DNA of 6,918 nt, from NCBI GenBank assembly GCA_003157595.1, contig PMKB01000225.1, positions 1 to 6,918 of the forward strand, in the 5' to 3' direction. Both the position numbers and the translations under genes were made by a program. Origin of the DNA: Solirubrobacterales bacterium. Lineage in GTDB: Bacteria; Actinomycetota; Thermoleophilia; Solirubrobacterales; Solirubrobacteraceae. This document shows, piece by piece, positions 1 to 6,225 of this stretch (the first letter of the stretch is position 1; each line of letters begins with the position of its first letter). The notes under the pieces are model-generated. The model was given only the letters and a program-made list of their open reading frames with translations, was not told the DNA's origin and made no database searches.

Positions 1-381
1 GAGATCGGCAAGCAGCTTCTCATCACGCGCGGCGCGCTCACCACCTTCTCCATCGCTAACGACGTAGCCAAGTATTTCGCCATCATCCCGGCGATGTTCG
101 CGGTGTTCTATAAGGGCGCGGACGGCAAGGGCCTGCTCGACGCACTCAACGTCATGGCGCTCGCCAGGCCCGAAACCGCGATCCTTTCGGCGATCATCTT
201 CAACGCGATCGTGATCCCGATGCTCATCCCCCTCTCACTGCGTGGCGTGCGCTACCGCCCGATCGGCGCGAGCGCCCTGCTGCGACGCAACCTGTGGATC
301 TACGGGCTGGGCGGGATCATCGCCCCGTTCATCGGCATCAAGCTGATCGACCTCGTCGTCCACAACCTGCTCGGCGGCTAA
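1..381 (+). CDS. kdpB: Potassium-transporting ATPase ATP-binding subunit KdpB, C-terminal part (5' end outside window)
   Basis: This is the last 126 residues of KdpB, the P-type ATPase subunit that couples ATP hydrolysis to high-affinity K+ uptake in the inner-membrane KdpFABC complex. The frame is open from base 1 and ends in TAA. The peptide begins [20 protein letters not shown], close to the same region of E. coli KdpB as I remember it, and continues through [13 protein letters not shown], a conserved [17 protein letters not shown] membrane helix and the [13 protein letters not shown] motif before a final hydrophobic helix. Phosphorylation-site and nucleotide-binding domains lie left of the window. 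E. coli KdpB is about 680 residues, so roughly a fifth is visible. There is no sign of truncation at the C-terminus. The gene is followed after 12 bases by the KdpD-type sensor fragment, implying one operon. The usual next gene, kdpC, is not there. Confidence 0.97.
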   Translation, partial: EIGKQLLITRGALTTFSIANDVAKYFAIIPAMFAVFYKGADGKGLLDALNVMALARPETAILSAIIFNAIVIPMLIPLSLRGVRYRPIGASALLRRNLWIYGLGGIIAPFIGIKLIDLVVHNLLGG

Positions 382-393
382 CGTACGAAAGCC

Positions 394-1524
394 GTGAGCG
401 TCGCGCGCCGCCGAGGATCGCACCGCGTCTTCCTCGGCATGGCCGCAGGGGTCGGCAAGACCTACCGCATGCTGCAGGAGGGCTATAGCGAGGCCGAGCG
501 CGGCCGTGACGTCGTGATCGGCTATCTCGAGGCCCACGGCCGCCGCGAGACCGAGGATCTGGCGCGCGACCTCGAGATCACGCCGCGGCGGCGGATCACC
601 TATCGCGACACGCCGGTCGAGGAGATGGACCTGCCAGCGATCCTGGCGCGCTCACCGGAGCTCTGCCTGATCGACGAGCTGGCCCACACCAACGCCTCCG
701 GCGTCGAGCACGCGAAGCGCTGGGAGGACGTCGAGAGCGTGCTCGAGGCCGGGATCGACGTCTTCTCCACGGTCAACGTGCAGCACCTCGAGAGCCTCAA
801 CGACCAGGTCGCAGAGCTGACCTCGACGCGCGTGCGCGAGACGATCCCGGACTCGGTGCTCGCCCAGGCCGACGAGCTCGTGCTCGTCGACATCCCCCCC
901 GAGGCGCTGATCGAGCGCCTGCGCGCCGGCAAGATCTACCGCTCCGACCGGATCGAGACCGCGCTGAACAACTTCTTCCGGATCGAGAACCTCTCGGCTC
1001 TGCGGGAGGTCGCCCTGCGCCAGGTCGCGCACGAGGTCGAGGTCAAGCGGCTGGTCCCGGGCGGCTCGGTGCGCGAGGACCGCCTGGCCGCCACTGCCGC
1101 GCCGCAGGCGGTCGGCGAGCGGCTGCTGGCGCTGATCACGCTCTCGCCGCAGTCTCAGCGCGTCGTGCGTCGGGCGTGGCGCTCCGCCCAGCGGCTCGGC
1201 GCCGAGCTCGACCTGCTGTGGATCATCAAGCCCGGGCACCTGGCGCGCGAGGAGGCCGGCAGCGAGTTGGCAGCCGTCCGCCGGCTCGCGTCGGTGCTCG
1301 GCGCCCACGTGCTCGTCGAAGAGGGCGACGTGATGATCGATGTGATCACCCGCGTCGCCCGGGAGCGCGGCACGACCTACATCCTGATGGGAACGCCGCC
1401 CGCGCGCAGCGGCTGGCAGCGCCTCACGCGCCCCTCCCTGCTGTTTGAGATCCTGCGCGCCCTGCCGGGCGTAGATTTGCGGATCGTCGCCGACCGGACG
1501 CAGCGACCGAGCGGAGATTCATGA
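394..1524 (+). CDS. kdpD: KdpD N-terminal sensor protein (KdpD ATP-binding domain plus USP domain), without kinase
   Basis: This 376-residue soluble protein matches only the cytoplasmic N-terminal half of the K+ sensor kinase KdpD. Residues 11-215 are the KdpD domain, with Walker A GMAAGVGKT at 15-23, a Walker B-like CLIDELAHTN at 91-100, and the family motifs VNVQHLESLND (127-137) and ALNNFFR near 190. Residues 243-366 form a universal-stress-protein fold. There are no membrane helices, GAF, HisKA or HATPase regions: the gene stops with TGA right after the USP domain. The start is GTG at 394, 12 bases after kdpB, with only a weak purine stretch (GAAAG) before it, fitting translational coupling. 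In E. coli KdpD this ATP-binding part tunes the kinase/phosphatase balance. Here it probably works in trans on the kinase encoded at 3377-4798. Stand-alone short KdpD proteins are known in some cyanobacteria and Deinococcus. The domain call is firm; action in trans is inferred. Confidence 0.93.
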   Translation: MSVARRRGSHRVFLGMAAGVGKTYRMLQEGYSEAERGRDVVIGYLEAHGRRETEDLARDLEITPRRRITYRDTPVEEMDLPAILARSPELCLIDELAHTNASGVEHAKRWEDVESVLEAGIDVFSTVNVQHLESLNDQVAELTSTRVRETIPDSVLAQADELVLVDIPPEALIERLRAGKIYRSDRIETALNNFFRIENLSALREVALRQVAHEVEVKRLVPGGSVREDRLAATAAPQAVGERLLALITLSPQSQRVVRRAWRSAQRLGAELDLLWIIKPGHLAREEAGSELAAVRRLASVLGAHVLVEEGDVMIDVITRVARERGTTYILMGTPPARSGWQRLTRPSLLFEILRALPGVDLRIVADRTQRPSGDS

Positions 1525-2099
1525 CCGTGCTCGTGATTGTCCTTGCGCTCGCCGTGCTCGCGCTCGGCGCGGTGGCCATGCGCGAACGCAGCCGCAGCCG
1601 TCGCGGCAGCGGCCCGCGAGCGCACGCCGCCGGCCGGATCCTCTTCCCGTTCCTGGGCACCGAGCTGTCCCAGCGCGGATTGGATGCCGCACTGCGCATC
1701 GCGCAGATCGACGGTGCGACGCTCGTGCCGGCGTTCCTGGCACGCGTGCCGATGCATCTGCCGCTCGACGCCGCGCTGCCAGTCGCGTGCGATGGAGCAC
1801 TGCCGCTGCTCGAGGCGATCGAACAACGCGCGGCCCGCTCCGGCGTGACGGTCTACTCCCGCATCGAACGGGGCCGAAGCTATCGCCACGCGATTCGCGA
1901 GCTGGTCGATCACGAGAGCTTCGACACGACCGTCGTGACGGCCGCAGACACCGGTACGACGGGCCTCCTGCCGGATGAGATCAGCTGGCTGCTCGAGAAC
2001 GTGCCCGGCGAGATCATCGTGATTCGCCCGGGAACGCAGATCGATCTCGAGACTCTGCGGCCGGTGCGGCGGGGGCGCCGGCGGTCGGTGAAGCGCTAG
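1521..2099 (+). CDS. Membrane-anchored universal-stress-protein-like protein
   Basis: This is a 192-residue protein. One hydrophobic helix at residues 3-20 is followed by a basic stretch (RERSRSRRGS, 21-30), so by the positive-inside rule the rest should face the cytoplasm. Residues 39-170 look like a universal stress protein: a first strand RILFPFLGTE, then the helix LSQRGLDAALRIA, then GATLVPAFLARVP, a later helix ending in FDTTVVTAAD, and a last strand EIIVIRP. The glycine-rich ATP-binding signature of classical UspA proteins (G-x2-G-x9-G-S/T) is not recognisable in the final loop (TGTTGLLPDEISWLLENVPG), so nucleotide binding is doubtful. The ATG overlaps the upstream stop as ATGA, with GGAG at 1513-1516 as ribosome binding site, so it is translationally coupled to the KdpD sensor fragment, which itself ends in a USP domain. 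A role as membrane tether or partner for that fragment is inferred from context. I cannot name the gene. Confidence 0.8.
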   Translation: MTVLVIVLALAVLALGAVAMRERSRSRRGSGPRAHAAGRILFPFLGTELSQRGLDAALRIAQIDGATLVPAFLARVPMHLPLDAALPVACDGALPLLEAIEQRAARSGVTVYSRIERGRSYRHAIRELVDHESFDTTVVTAADTGTTGLLPDEISWLLENVPGEIIVIRPGTQIDLETLRPVRRGRRRSVKR

Positions 2100-2149
2100 G
2101 CGGTCGCGCAGGCGTCGATTCCGGGCTTCGATCGTTCAAGGAAGGCGCC

Positions 2150-2638
2150 GTGCTTGCCGATACGGGCGGTGCAATGGCCCTTCGTGCTCGCTCCAGGCTC
2201 GTCAAGGAGGACGGGTTCACGCTGATCGAGCTTCTGGTGGTGATCCTGATCATCGGCATCCTCGCCGCGATCGCGATCCCGTCGTTCCTGAATCAGAAAT
2301 CGAAGGCCTCCGACGCCGCGGCGAAGGAGCTGGCGCACACCGCCCAGATCGCGGAGGAGACGTGTGCCACCGACCACAGCGGGCAGTACGCGCTCTGCAA
2401 CAGCGCCTCGATTCTGGCCGGCTACGAGGCGACGATCCAGACCGGGCAAGGCAGCGGCAACGCGTGGCTGAACAGCGTGATGGTCCCGGGCAACGGACAG
2501 AGCGGTAACAGCTACACGGTGACGACGACCTCGACCAACGGCGACACCTACAGCATCACCCGATCGGCCGCCGGTCAGCTGACCCGCCAATGCACCAACC
2601 TGCCCGGTCAGACGGCCTGCGTCGGCGGCACCTGGTAG
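2150..2638 (+). CDS. Type IV pilin-like prepilin with N-terminal methylation motif
   Basis: This 162-residue protein carries a class III (type IV prepilin) signal. A basic leader ends in KEDG (19-22), then FTLIELLVVILIIGILAA begins the mature protein at Phe23, with the conserved Glu at mature position 5 (Glu27). A prepilin peptidase should cut between Gly22 and Phe23, leaving about 140 residues: a long hydrophobic assembly helix to about residue 47, then a small Ser/Thr/Gly-rich globular head. Four cysteines (72, 83, 148, 157) suggest two disulfides, the last pair closing a short C-terminal loop. The GTG at 2150 is favoured by AAGGAAGG at 2138-2145; an internal ATG at 2174 would also keep the whole motif but has a poorer ribosome site. 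No prepilin peptidase, assembly ATPase or platform gene is in the window, so it depends on machinery elsewhere. Pilus subunit versus pseudopilin cannot be decided. It sits 50 bases after the USP-like gene and converges with kdpE. Confidence 0.9.
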   Translation: MLADTGGAMALRARSRLVKEDGFTLIELLVVILIIGILAAIAIPSFLNQKSKASDAAAKELAHTAQIAEETCATDHSGQYALCNSASILAGYEATIQTGQGSGNAWLNSVMVPGNGQSGNSYTVTTTSTNGDTYSITRSAAGQLTRQCTNLPGQTACVGGTW

Positions 2639-2649
2639 CCCCCGAACGC

Positions 2650-2673
2650 GCACCGAGCGCCGCCGCGCCGTGC
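2650..2673. terminator. Possible bidirectional hairpin between convergent pilin and kdpE genes
   Basis: In the 58 bases between the two stop codons, positions 2650-2673 can fold into an imperfect GC-rich stem: GCAC pairs with GTGC at the ends and GCG with CGC at the top, with two mismatches and a four-base loop. No T-run follows on either strand, so it is not a classic intrinsic terminator. Its place between convergent genes is the main reason to list it. Confidence 0.25.
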
Positions 2674-2696
2674 CGTGAAGCCCGAGCGACGTCGCG

Positions 2697-3377
2697 TTAT
2701 CCCGTGAAGCGGTAGCCGATCCCCGAGTCGGTGCGGATGAAGCGCGGCCGCTGCGCCCCGGCCGCGAGCTTGCGGCGAAGGTTCGCGATGTGGGTGCGCA
2801 GCAGCGGCGTCGCGTCCGCGTACTCCGGACCCCAGACCTCGGTCAGCAGCTTGCGGTGCGTCAGCAGCAGGCCACGATTCACGGCGAGTGTGCGCAGCAG
2901 CGCGAACTCGATCGGTGTCAGATGCACCTCCTCGCCGTCGAGGCTGACGCTGTGAGCGGCGAGGTCGATGACGAGGCCGTCGGCCTCGATCGTCGGCTCG
3001 ATCGCGGCATGACCGGCGCGGCGCAGAACCGCCTGGACGCGGGCGACAAGCTCTCCCGGCGCGAACGGCTTGGTCACGTAGTCGTCCGCGCCGCTCTGCA
3101 GCGCCTCGATCTTCGCCTGCTCGTCGGTCACCGCGGAGAGCACGATGATCGGCAGCTCACTCCAGCTGCGAAGCTCTCGGCAGACCTCGATTCCGGGTCG
3201 GTCCGGCAGCATCAGGTCGATGATCGCAGCGTGCGGGCCCCCGATCGCGGCCCGGTCGAGCGCTTCCTCGGCCGTGGCGCCGGTCAGGACCTCGTATCCG
3301 GCGCCGCGGAGCACCAGGCGCAGCGCCCGCAGGATCTGCGGGTCGTCGTCGCAGACCAGAATCCGCTCGCCGGCCAT
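2697..3377 (-). CDS. kdpE: KdpE-type response regulator, OmpR/PhoB family
   Basis: This 226-residue two-component response regulator is the expected DNA-binding partner of the KdpD kinase and likely activator of the kdp operon. The receiver domain spans residues 4-120, with the acidic pocket at Asp10-Asp12, phospho-acceptor Asp54 (AIIDLMLPD), Ser81 and Lys103 (YVTKPF). The C-terminal winged helix of the OmpR/PhoB type covers about 128-226, with LTPIEFALLRTL at 153-164, a recognition-helix region LLRTHIANLRRKL at 192-204 and the wing ending GIGYRF. Length is typical for KdpE (about 225-230). The ATG shares one base with the TGA of the upstream kinase (TGATG), so the two are co-transcribed and translationally coupled. 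All key residues are present. Assignment as KdpE rather than another OmpR-family regulator rests on its KdpD-type kinase partner, its overall resemblance and the neighbouring kdpB. Confidence 0.93.
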   Translation of the reverse strand: MAGERILVCDDDPQILRALRLVLRGAGYEVLTGATAEEALDRAAIGGPHAAIIDLMLPDRPGIEVCRELRSWSELPIIVLSAVTDEQAKIEALQSGADDYVTKPFAPGELVARVQAVLRRAGHAAIEPTIEADGLVIDLAAHSVSLDGEEVHLTPIEFALLRTLAVNRGLLLTHRKLLTEVWGPEYADATPLLRTHIANLRRKLAAGAQRPRFIRTDSGIGYRFTG

Positions 3378-4798
3378 CAGGCCGCCGCGCCCTCGCGCGT
3401 GTCGGCGCTGAGCGGGAACTCGATGACGAAGCTGGTGCCCTGCCCGGGCAGCGACTCGACCGAGATCCGGCCGCCGTTGACCTCGATGAAGCCCTTGGCG
3501 ATCGCGAGACCGAGGCCCGCGCCCTGGTGCGCGGACGGCTGGCCCGGCGAGCGGTAGAAGGGCATGAAGATCCGCTCCAGCTCCCCCGAGCGGATGCCAG
3601 GGCCCTGGTCGACGATCCGTACACGCACCCGGCCCGCGAGCGCGCGCGCGCGAATGGAGACGGGTTTCCCCCGCGAGTAGCGCACGGCGTTCTCGATCAG
3701 GTTGGCGAACGCGCGCTCGAGCTGGCCGGCATCGCCCTCGAGTAGCGGCAGGTCCTCGTCGAGTGAGAGCCGAACCAGATTGGGGTCGCCGGTGACGTGC
3801 TCGACCGCCTCGCCGATCACCTCCTCGAGTGAATAGGCGCCAACGTGCTGCTCGGCCGCGCCCGACTGCAGCCGCGAGAGGTCCAGCAGCTTCTCGACGA
3901 GCGCTGCCAAACGTGTCGCGGCGGCCAGCACGACGTCGCGAACCTCACCGACCTGCTCGCCGTCGGGCCGCTGGGGGTCAAGCGCCGCCGCCGCGCTGAG
4001 GATCGCGGTCAGCGGCGTGCGCAGGTCGTGGGAGACCGAGCGCAGCAGGGCAGTCTTCATCTCGTCGTTGCGCCGCAGCGAAGCGGTCTCGATCACCTCT
4101 GCCTGCAGCTCGGCGCGGTGCAGTGCCGCTGCCAGCACCGACTGCAGCGCCGGCACGATCCGCTCGACGATCCGGTCGCGGTCGCCGGCCGCGAACGCCG
4201 CCGGCAGCACGAGCGTGCCGATCACCTGCTCGCCCTCGCGCAGCACAAACGCAGCGCGACGCTCATCCCCGCCGACGCTTCCGCGCTCGATCGCCGCGGA
4301 GGACGCGCCGATTGCCGCGGCGAGGCGCTGCGCGGTCACAGCGAGCGCGTCGTCGAGCTCCGCGCCGGCGAGCAGCGTGTGCGCCATCTCGGTTGCCAGA
4401 TCGGCTTCGCGGCGGCGGCGATCGGCCTCCTCGGCGCGGGCGCGCGCGAGATCGGCGACCAGGCCGGTGACGGCGGCCACGGCGAGAAACGACGCGAGCG
4501 CAACCCAGTTGCGACCGTCGGCGAGCGCCAGCCGCCCGACCGGCGCGAGGTGGAAGTAGTTGTAGGCCAACGCGCTCGCCAGCGCGGTGGCGAAGCCGAG
4601 CCGTATCCCCCAGTAGGTGGACACGAAAACGACGCCGACCAGATAGACCACGCCGAGCGAGACGACCGGCGCGACGTGGGCCAGCGGGTAGATCGCGAGC
4701 GTCTCGGCCGCGATCGCCGCCAGCGCGACGGCCACGCCGACCGCGAGCGACGGACGTGGACTGCGCAGCACGAGCGGCGAGATCGATCGCTTTGCCAT
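3377..4798 (-). CDS. KdpD-type sensor histidine kinase lacking the N-terminal KdpD/USP domains
   Basis: This 473-residue membrane histidine kinase is equivalent to the C-terminal half of KdpD. Four hydrophobic helices at about 17-36, 44-61, 64-82 and 98-115 match the DUF4118 membrane module of KdpD, including the AYNYFHLAP segment. An Arg/Glu-rich stretch (119-133) leads into a GAF-like linker (about 140-228). HisKA follows with phospho-acceptor His257 in SVSHDLRTPL. The ATPase domain has the N box (NLIENAVRYS, 366-375), G1 DQGPGI at 397-402, the F box FMPFY and G2 GAGLGLAI (426-433). A canonical KdpD is about 900 residues with the sensor domains in front; here the protein starts just before the first helix. 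Those domains are supplied by the separate gene at 394-1524. The only good Shine-Dalgarno (GGAGG, 4814-4818 on this strand) lies 15 bases from the ATG, unusually far, but no better in-frame start is visible. It phosphorylates the KdpE encoded immediately downstream. Confidence 0.92.
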   Translation of the reverse strand: MAKRSISPLVLRSPRPSLAVGVAVALAAIAAETLAIYPLAHVAPVVSLGVVYLVGVVFVSTYWGIRLGFATALASALAYNYFHLAPVGRLALADGRNWVALASFLAVAAVTGLVADLARARAEEADRRRREADLATEMAHTLLAGAELDDALAVTAQRLAAAIGASSAAIERGSVGGDERRAAFVLREGEQVIGTLVLPAAFAAGDRDRIVERIVPALQSVLAAALHRAELQAEVIETASLRRNDEMKTALLRSVSHDLRTPLTAILSAAAALDPQRPDGEQVGEVRDVVLAAATRLAALVEKLLDLSRLQSGAAEQHVGAYSLEEVIGEAVEHVTGDPNLVRLSLDEDLPLLEGDAGQLERAFANLIENAVRYSRGKPVSIRARALAGRVRVRIVDQGPGIRSGELERIFMPFYRSPGQPSAHQGAGLGLAIAKGFIEVNGGRISVESLPGQGTSFVIEFPLSADTREGAAA

Positions 4799-4893
4799 GA
4801 CGCAACGAATGTTCCTCCATGCGTGCGTCGTTCACGCCCGTCGTGCCCCAGCGGCTGCGTCTGAGCCTGCGCCGGCGCCGACCAGGCGCGGAC

Positions 4894-4908
4894 TATGATG
4901 CGCGCGTG
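4894..4908 (+). promoter_or_regulatory. Candidate -10 box for a leaderless MFS transporter transcript
   Basis: TATGAT at 4894-4899 is a good match to the sigma-70-type -10 consensus in an otherwise very GC-rich stretch. Six bases separate it from the in-frame GTG at 4906, so transcription would start at or very near the first codon. Leaderless messages with this spacing are common in actinobacteria. No clear -35 box is seen. The same bases read on the opposite strand as CATAGT, a weaker -10 that could serve the divergent kinase, but this is speculative. Confidence 0.5.
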
Positions 4909-6183
4909 ACGGAGTTGCCGGCGCGGCGCCCGAGGCGAGCGACGGCGTCCGCGCCGGAGCCCCTCGCCCGCGCGAGCGAAGGACGGGTCGCCGCCCACCC
5001 TTCGCCGCTCCTGCTGGTCGGCGTCGCGCTGATGGCGGCGAACATGCGCCCGCTCGCCACGAGCGTCGGCCCGCTGATTCACCAGATCGACTCGGGCCTG
5101 CGACTCTCCGGCGCGGCGGCCGGCCTGCTGCTGACGATCCCGGTCTTCTGCTTTGGCGCGGTCGCGCCGCTGGGGGCGCTGTTGCAGCGCCGGCTGGGGA
5201 TGGCTCGCACGGTCGCGCTGATCCTCTGCGCGGTGATCGCCGGCCTGCTGGCGCGCGTCAGCGGCGGTGTGGTGCTGCTGTTCGCCGGGACGACGCTGGC
5301 GGCGGCCGGCGCGGCGTGCGGGAACGTGCTGCTCCCCGTCGTCGTGCGGCAGCGCTTCGCCGCGCGCGTCGGCAGCATCAGCGCCCTCTACACGACGGCG
5401 CTCGTCGGCACAGCCGCCGTAGCGGCCGCGGCGACGGTTCCGCTGGCGCACGCGATCGGCGCGGGCTGGCGCGGTGGGCTGGCGATCTGGGCCGCGCCGG
5501 CATTCGTGGCGCTGCTCGTGTGGCTGCCTCAGCTGCGTGGAGGCCGGGCGGCGCCGGAGCCGGCGGACAACCGCCAAGCGCGCATGCGCGAGGTCACACG
5601 CCACCGGCTGACCTGGCAGCTGACGCTCTTCTTCGCCACGCAGTCGTGGGGCTTCTACGCGACGCTCGCGTGGATGCCGAGCGTCTTCGAGAGCCATGGC
5701 ATCGGCAGCACCTCGGCTGGGCTGCTGCTCGGCCTGAGCGGGATCATGGCGGTACCGGCCGCGCTGGCGGTGCCGTCTCTCGCCACGCGCTCACGCGACC
5801 AGTCGCGGATTGCCGTCGCGCTGACTGCGATCACGCTGCTGGGCTACTTCGGCCTGCTGCTCGCCCCCGCCGGTGCTCCGGCGCTGTGGGCGATCCTGAT
5901 CGGCTTCGGCCAGGGTGCCTGCTTCCCGCTTGCGCTGACGATGATCGTGCTGCGCAGCGGCTCCGCCCGGTTGACTGCCGGCCTCTCGACGCACGTGCAA
6001 TGCGTCGGCTACCTGCTGGCCGCGGCGGGACCGTTTGTGATCGGCGCGCTGCACGACGCGACCGGCTCGTGGTCGGTCTCGCTGATCGTGCTGATCGCGA
6101 TCCTCGTGCCCCAGGCGCTGAGCGGAGCCGGCGCGGGCCGAGCTCGGACGCTGTCGGCCGCCGGCGCGCCCGTGGGCGCCTGA
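4906..6183 (+). CDS. CynX/NimT-family MFS transporter
   Basis: This 425-residue inner-membrane transporter of the major facilitator superfamily belongs to the CynX/NimT branch (cyanate or 2-nitroimidazole transporters in E. coli). The family signature AANMRPLATSVGPLIHQI marks the first helix. QRRLGMARTV follows helix 2 as a motif A-like loop, and a basic hydrophilic loop between the two six-helix halves lies near 5540-5600. The second half carries WGFYATLAWMPSVF, GFGQGACFPLALT and LHDATGSW, all typical of this branch. About twelve helices can be drawn. Two starts are possible: ATG 4819 adds 29 Arg-rich residues and has no ribosome site, whereas GTG 4906 sits just behind a -10 box (leaderless). 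I prefer GTG; the first helix then begins about 35 residues in. Substrate cannot be read from sequence, and there is no cyanase or other catabolic gene beside it. It is divergent from the kinase gene and convergent with the ABC permease. Confidence 0.88.
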   Translation: MTELPARRPRRATASAPEPLARASEGRVAAHPSPLLLVGVALMAANMRPLATSVGPLIHQIDSGLRLSGAAAGLLLTIPVFCFGAVAPLGALLQRRLGMARTVALILCAVIAGLLARVSGGVVLLFAGTTLAAAGAACGNVLLPVVVRQRFAARVGSISALYTTALVGTAAVAAAATVPLAHAIGAGWRGGLAIWAAPAFVALLVWLPQLRGGRAAPEPADNRQARMREVTRHRLTWQLTLFFATQSWGFYATLAWMPSVFESHGIGSTSAGLLLGLSGIMAVPAALAVPSLATRSRDQSRIAVALTAITLLGYFGLLLAPAGAPALWAILIGFGQGACFPLALTMIVLRSGSARLTAGLSTHVQCVGYLLAAAGPFVIGALHDATGSWSVSLIVLIAILVPQALSGAGAGRARTLSAAGAPVGA

Positions 6184-6225
6184 GCGACGCGGTGCACGAC
6201 GCCGGCCGGCTGCGCGCGCGGCGCA

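Noticed and set aside
652..1308. 218-residue open frame antisense to the KdpD N-terminal gene
   Set aside because: It lies entirely inside a gene with clear Walker motifs; no ribosome site or recognisable domain.
2686..2695. Perfect 10-base palindrome GCGACGTCGC just before the kdpE stop
   Set aside because: There is no loop or T-run for a terminator, and short GC palindromes are expected often at this composition. It could be a regulator site, but nothing else supports it.
3845..4864. Long open frame on the + strand opposite the histidine kinase
   Set aside because: It is antisense to a kinase with all catalytic motifs in order; its translation is Arg/Gln/His-rich low-complexity sequence typical of shadow frames in high-GC DNA.
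4819..4905. N-terminal extension of the MFS transporter from ATG 4819
   Set aside because: It adds an Arg-rich tail with no family resemblance and no ribosome binding site, and it runs through the likely -10 box; the GTG at 4906 explains the signals better.
4336..5697. Long open frame on the - strand spanning the kinase 5' part and half of the MFS gene
   Set aside because: It overlaps two well-supported genes and their divergent promoter; its product is Arg/Ala-rich and resembles no family.
6201..6210. Palindrome GCCGGCCGGC between the convergent MFS and ABC permease genes
   Set aside because: It is short, has no loop or T-run, and lies in a very GC-rich 42-base gap; too weak to call a terminator.
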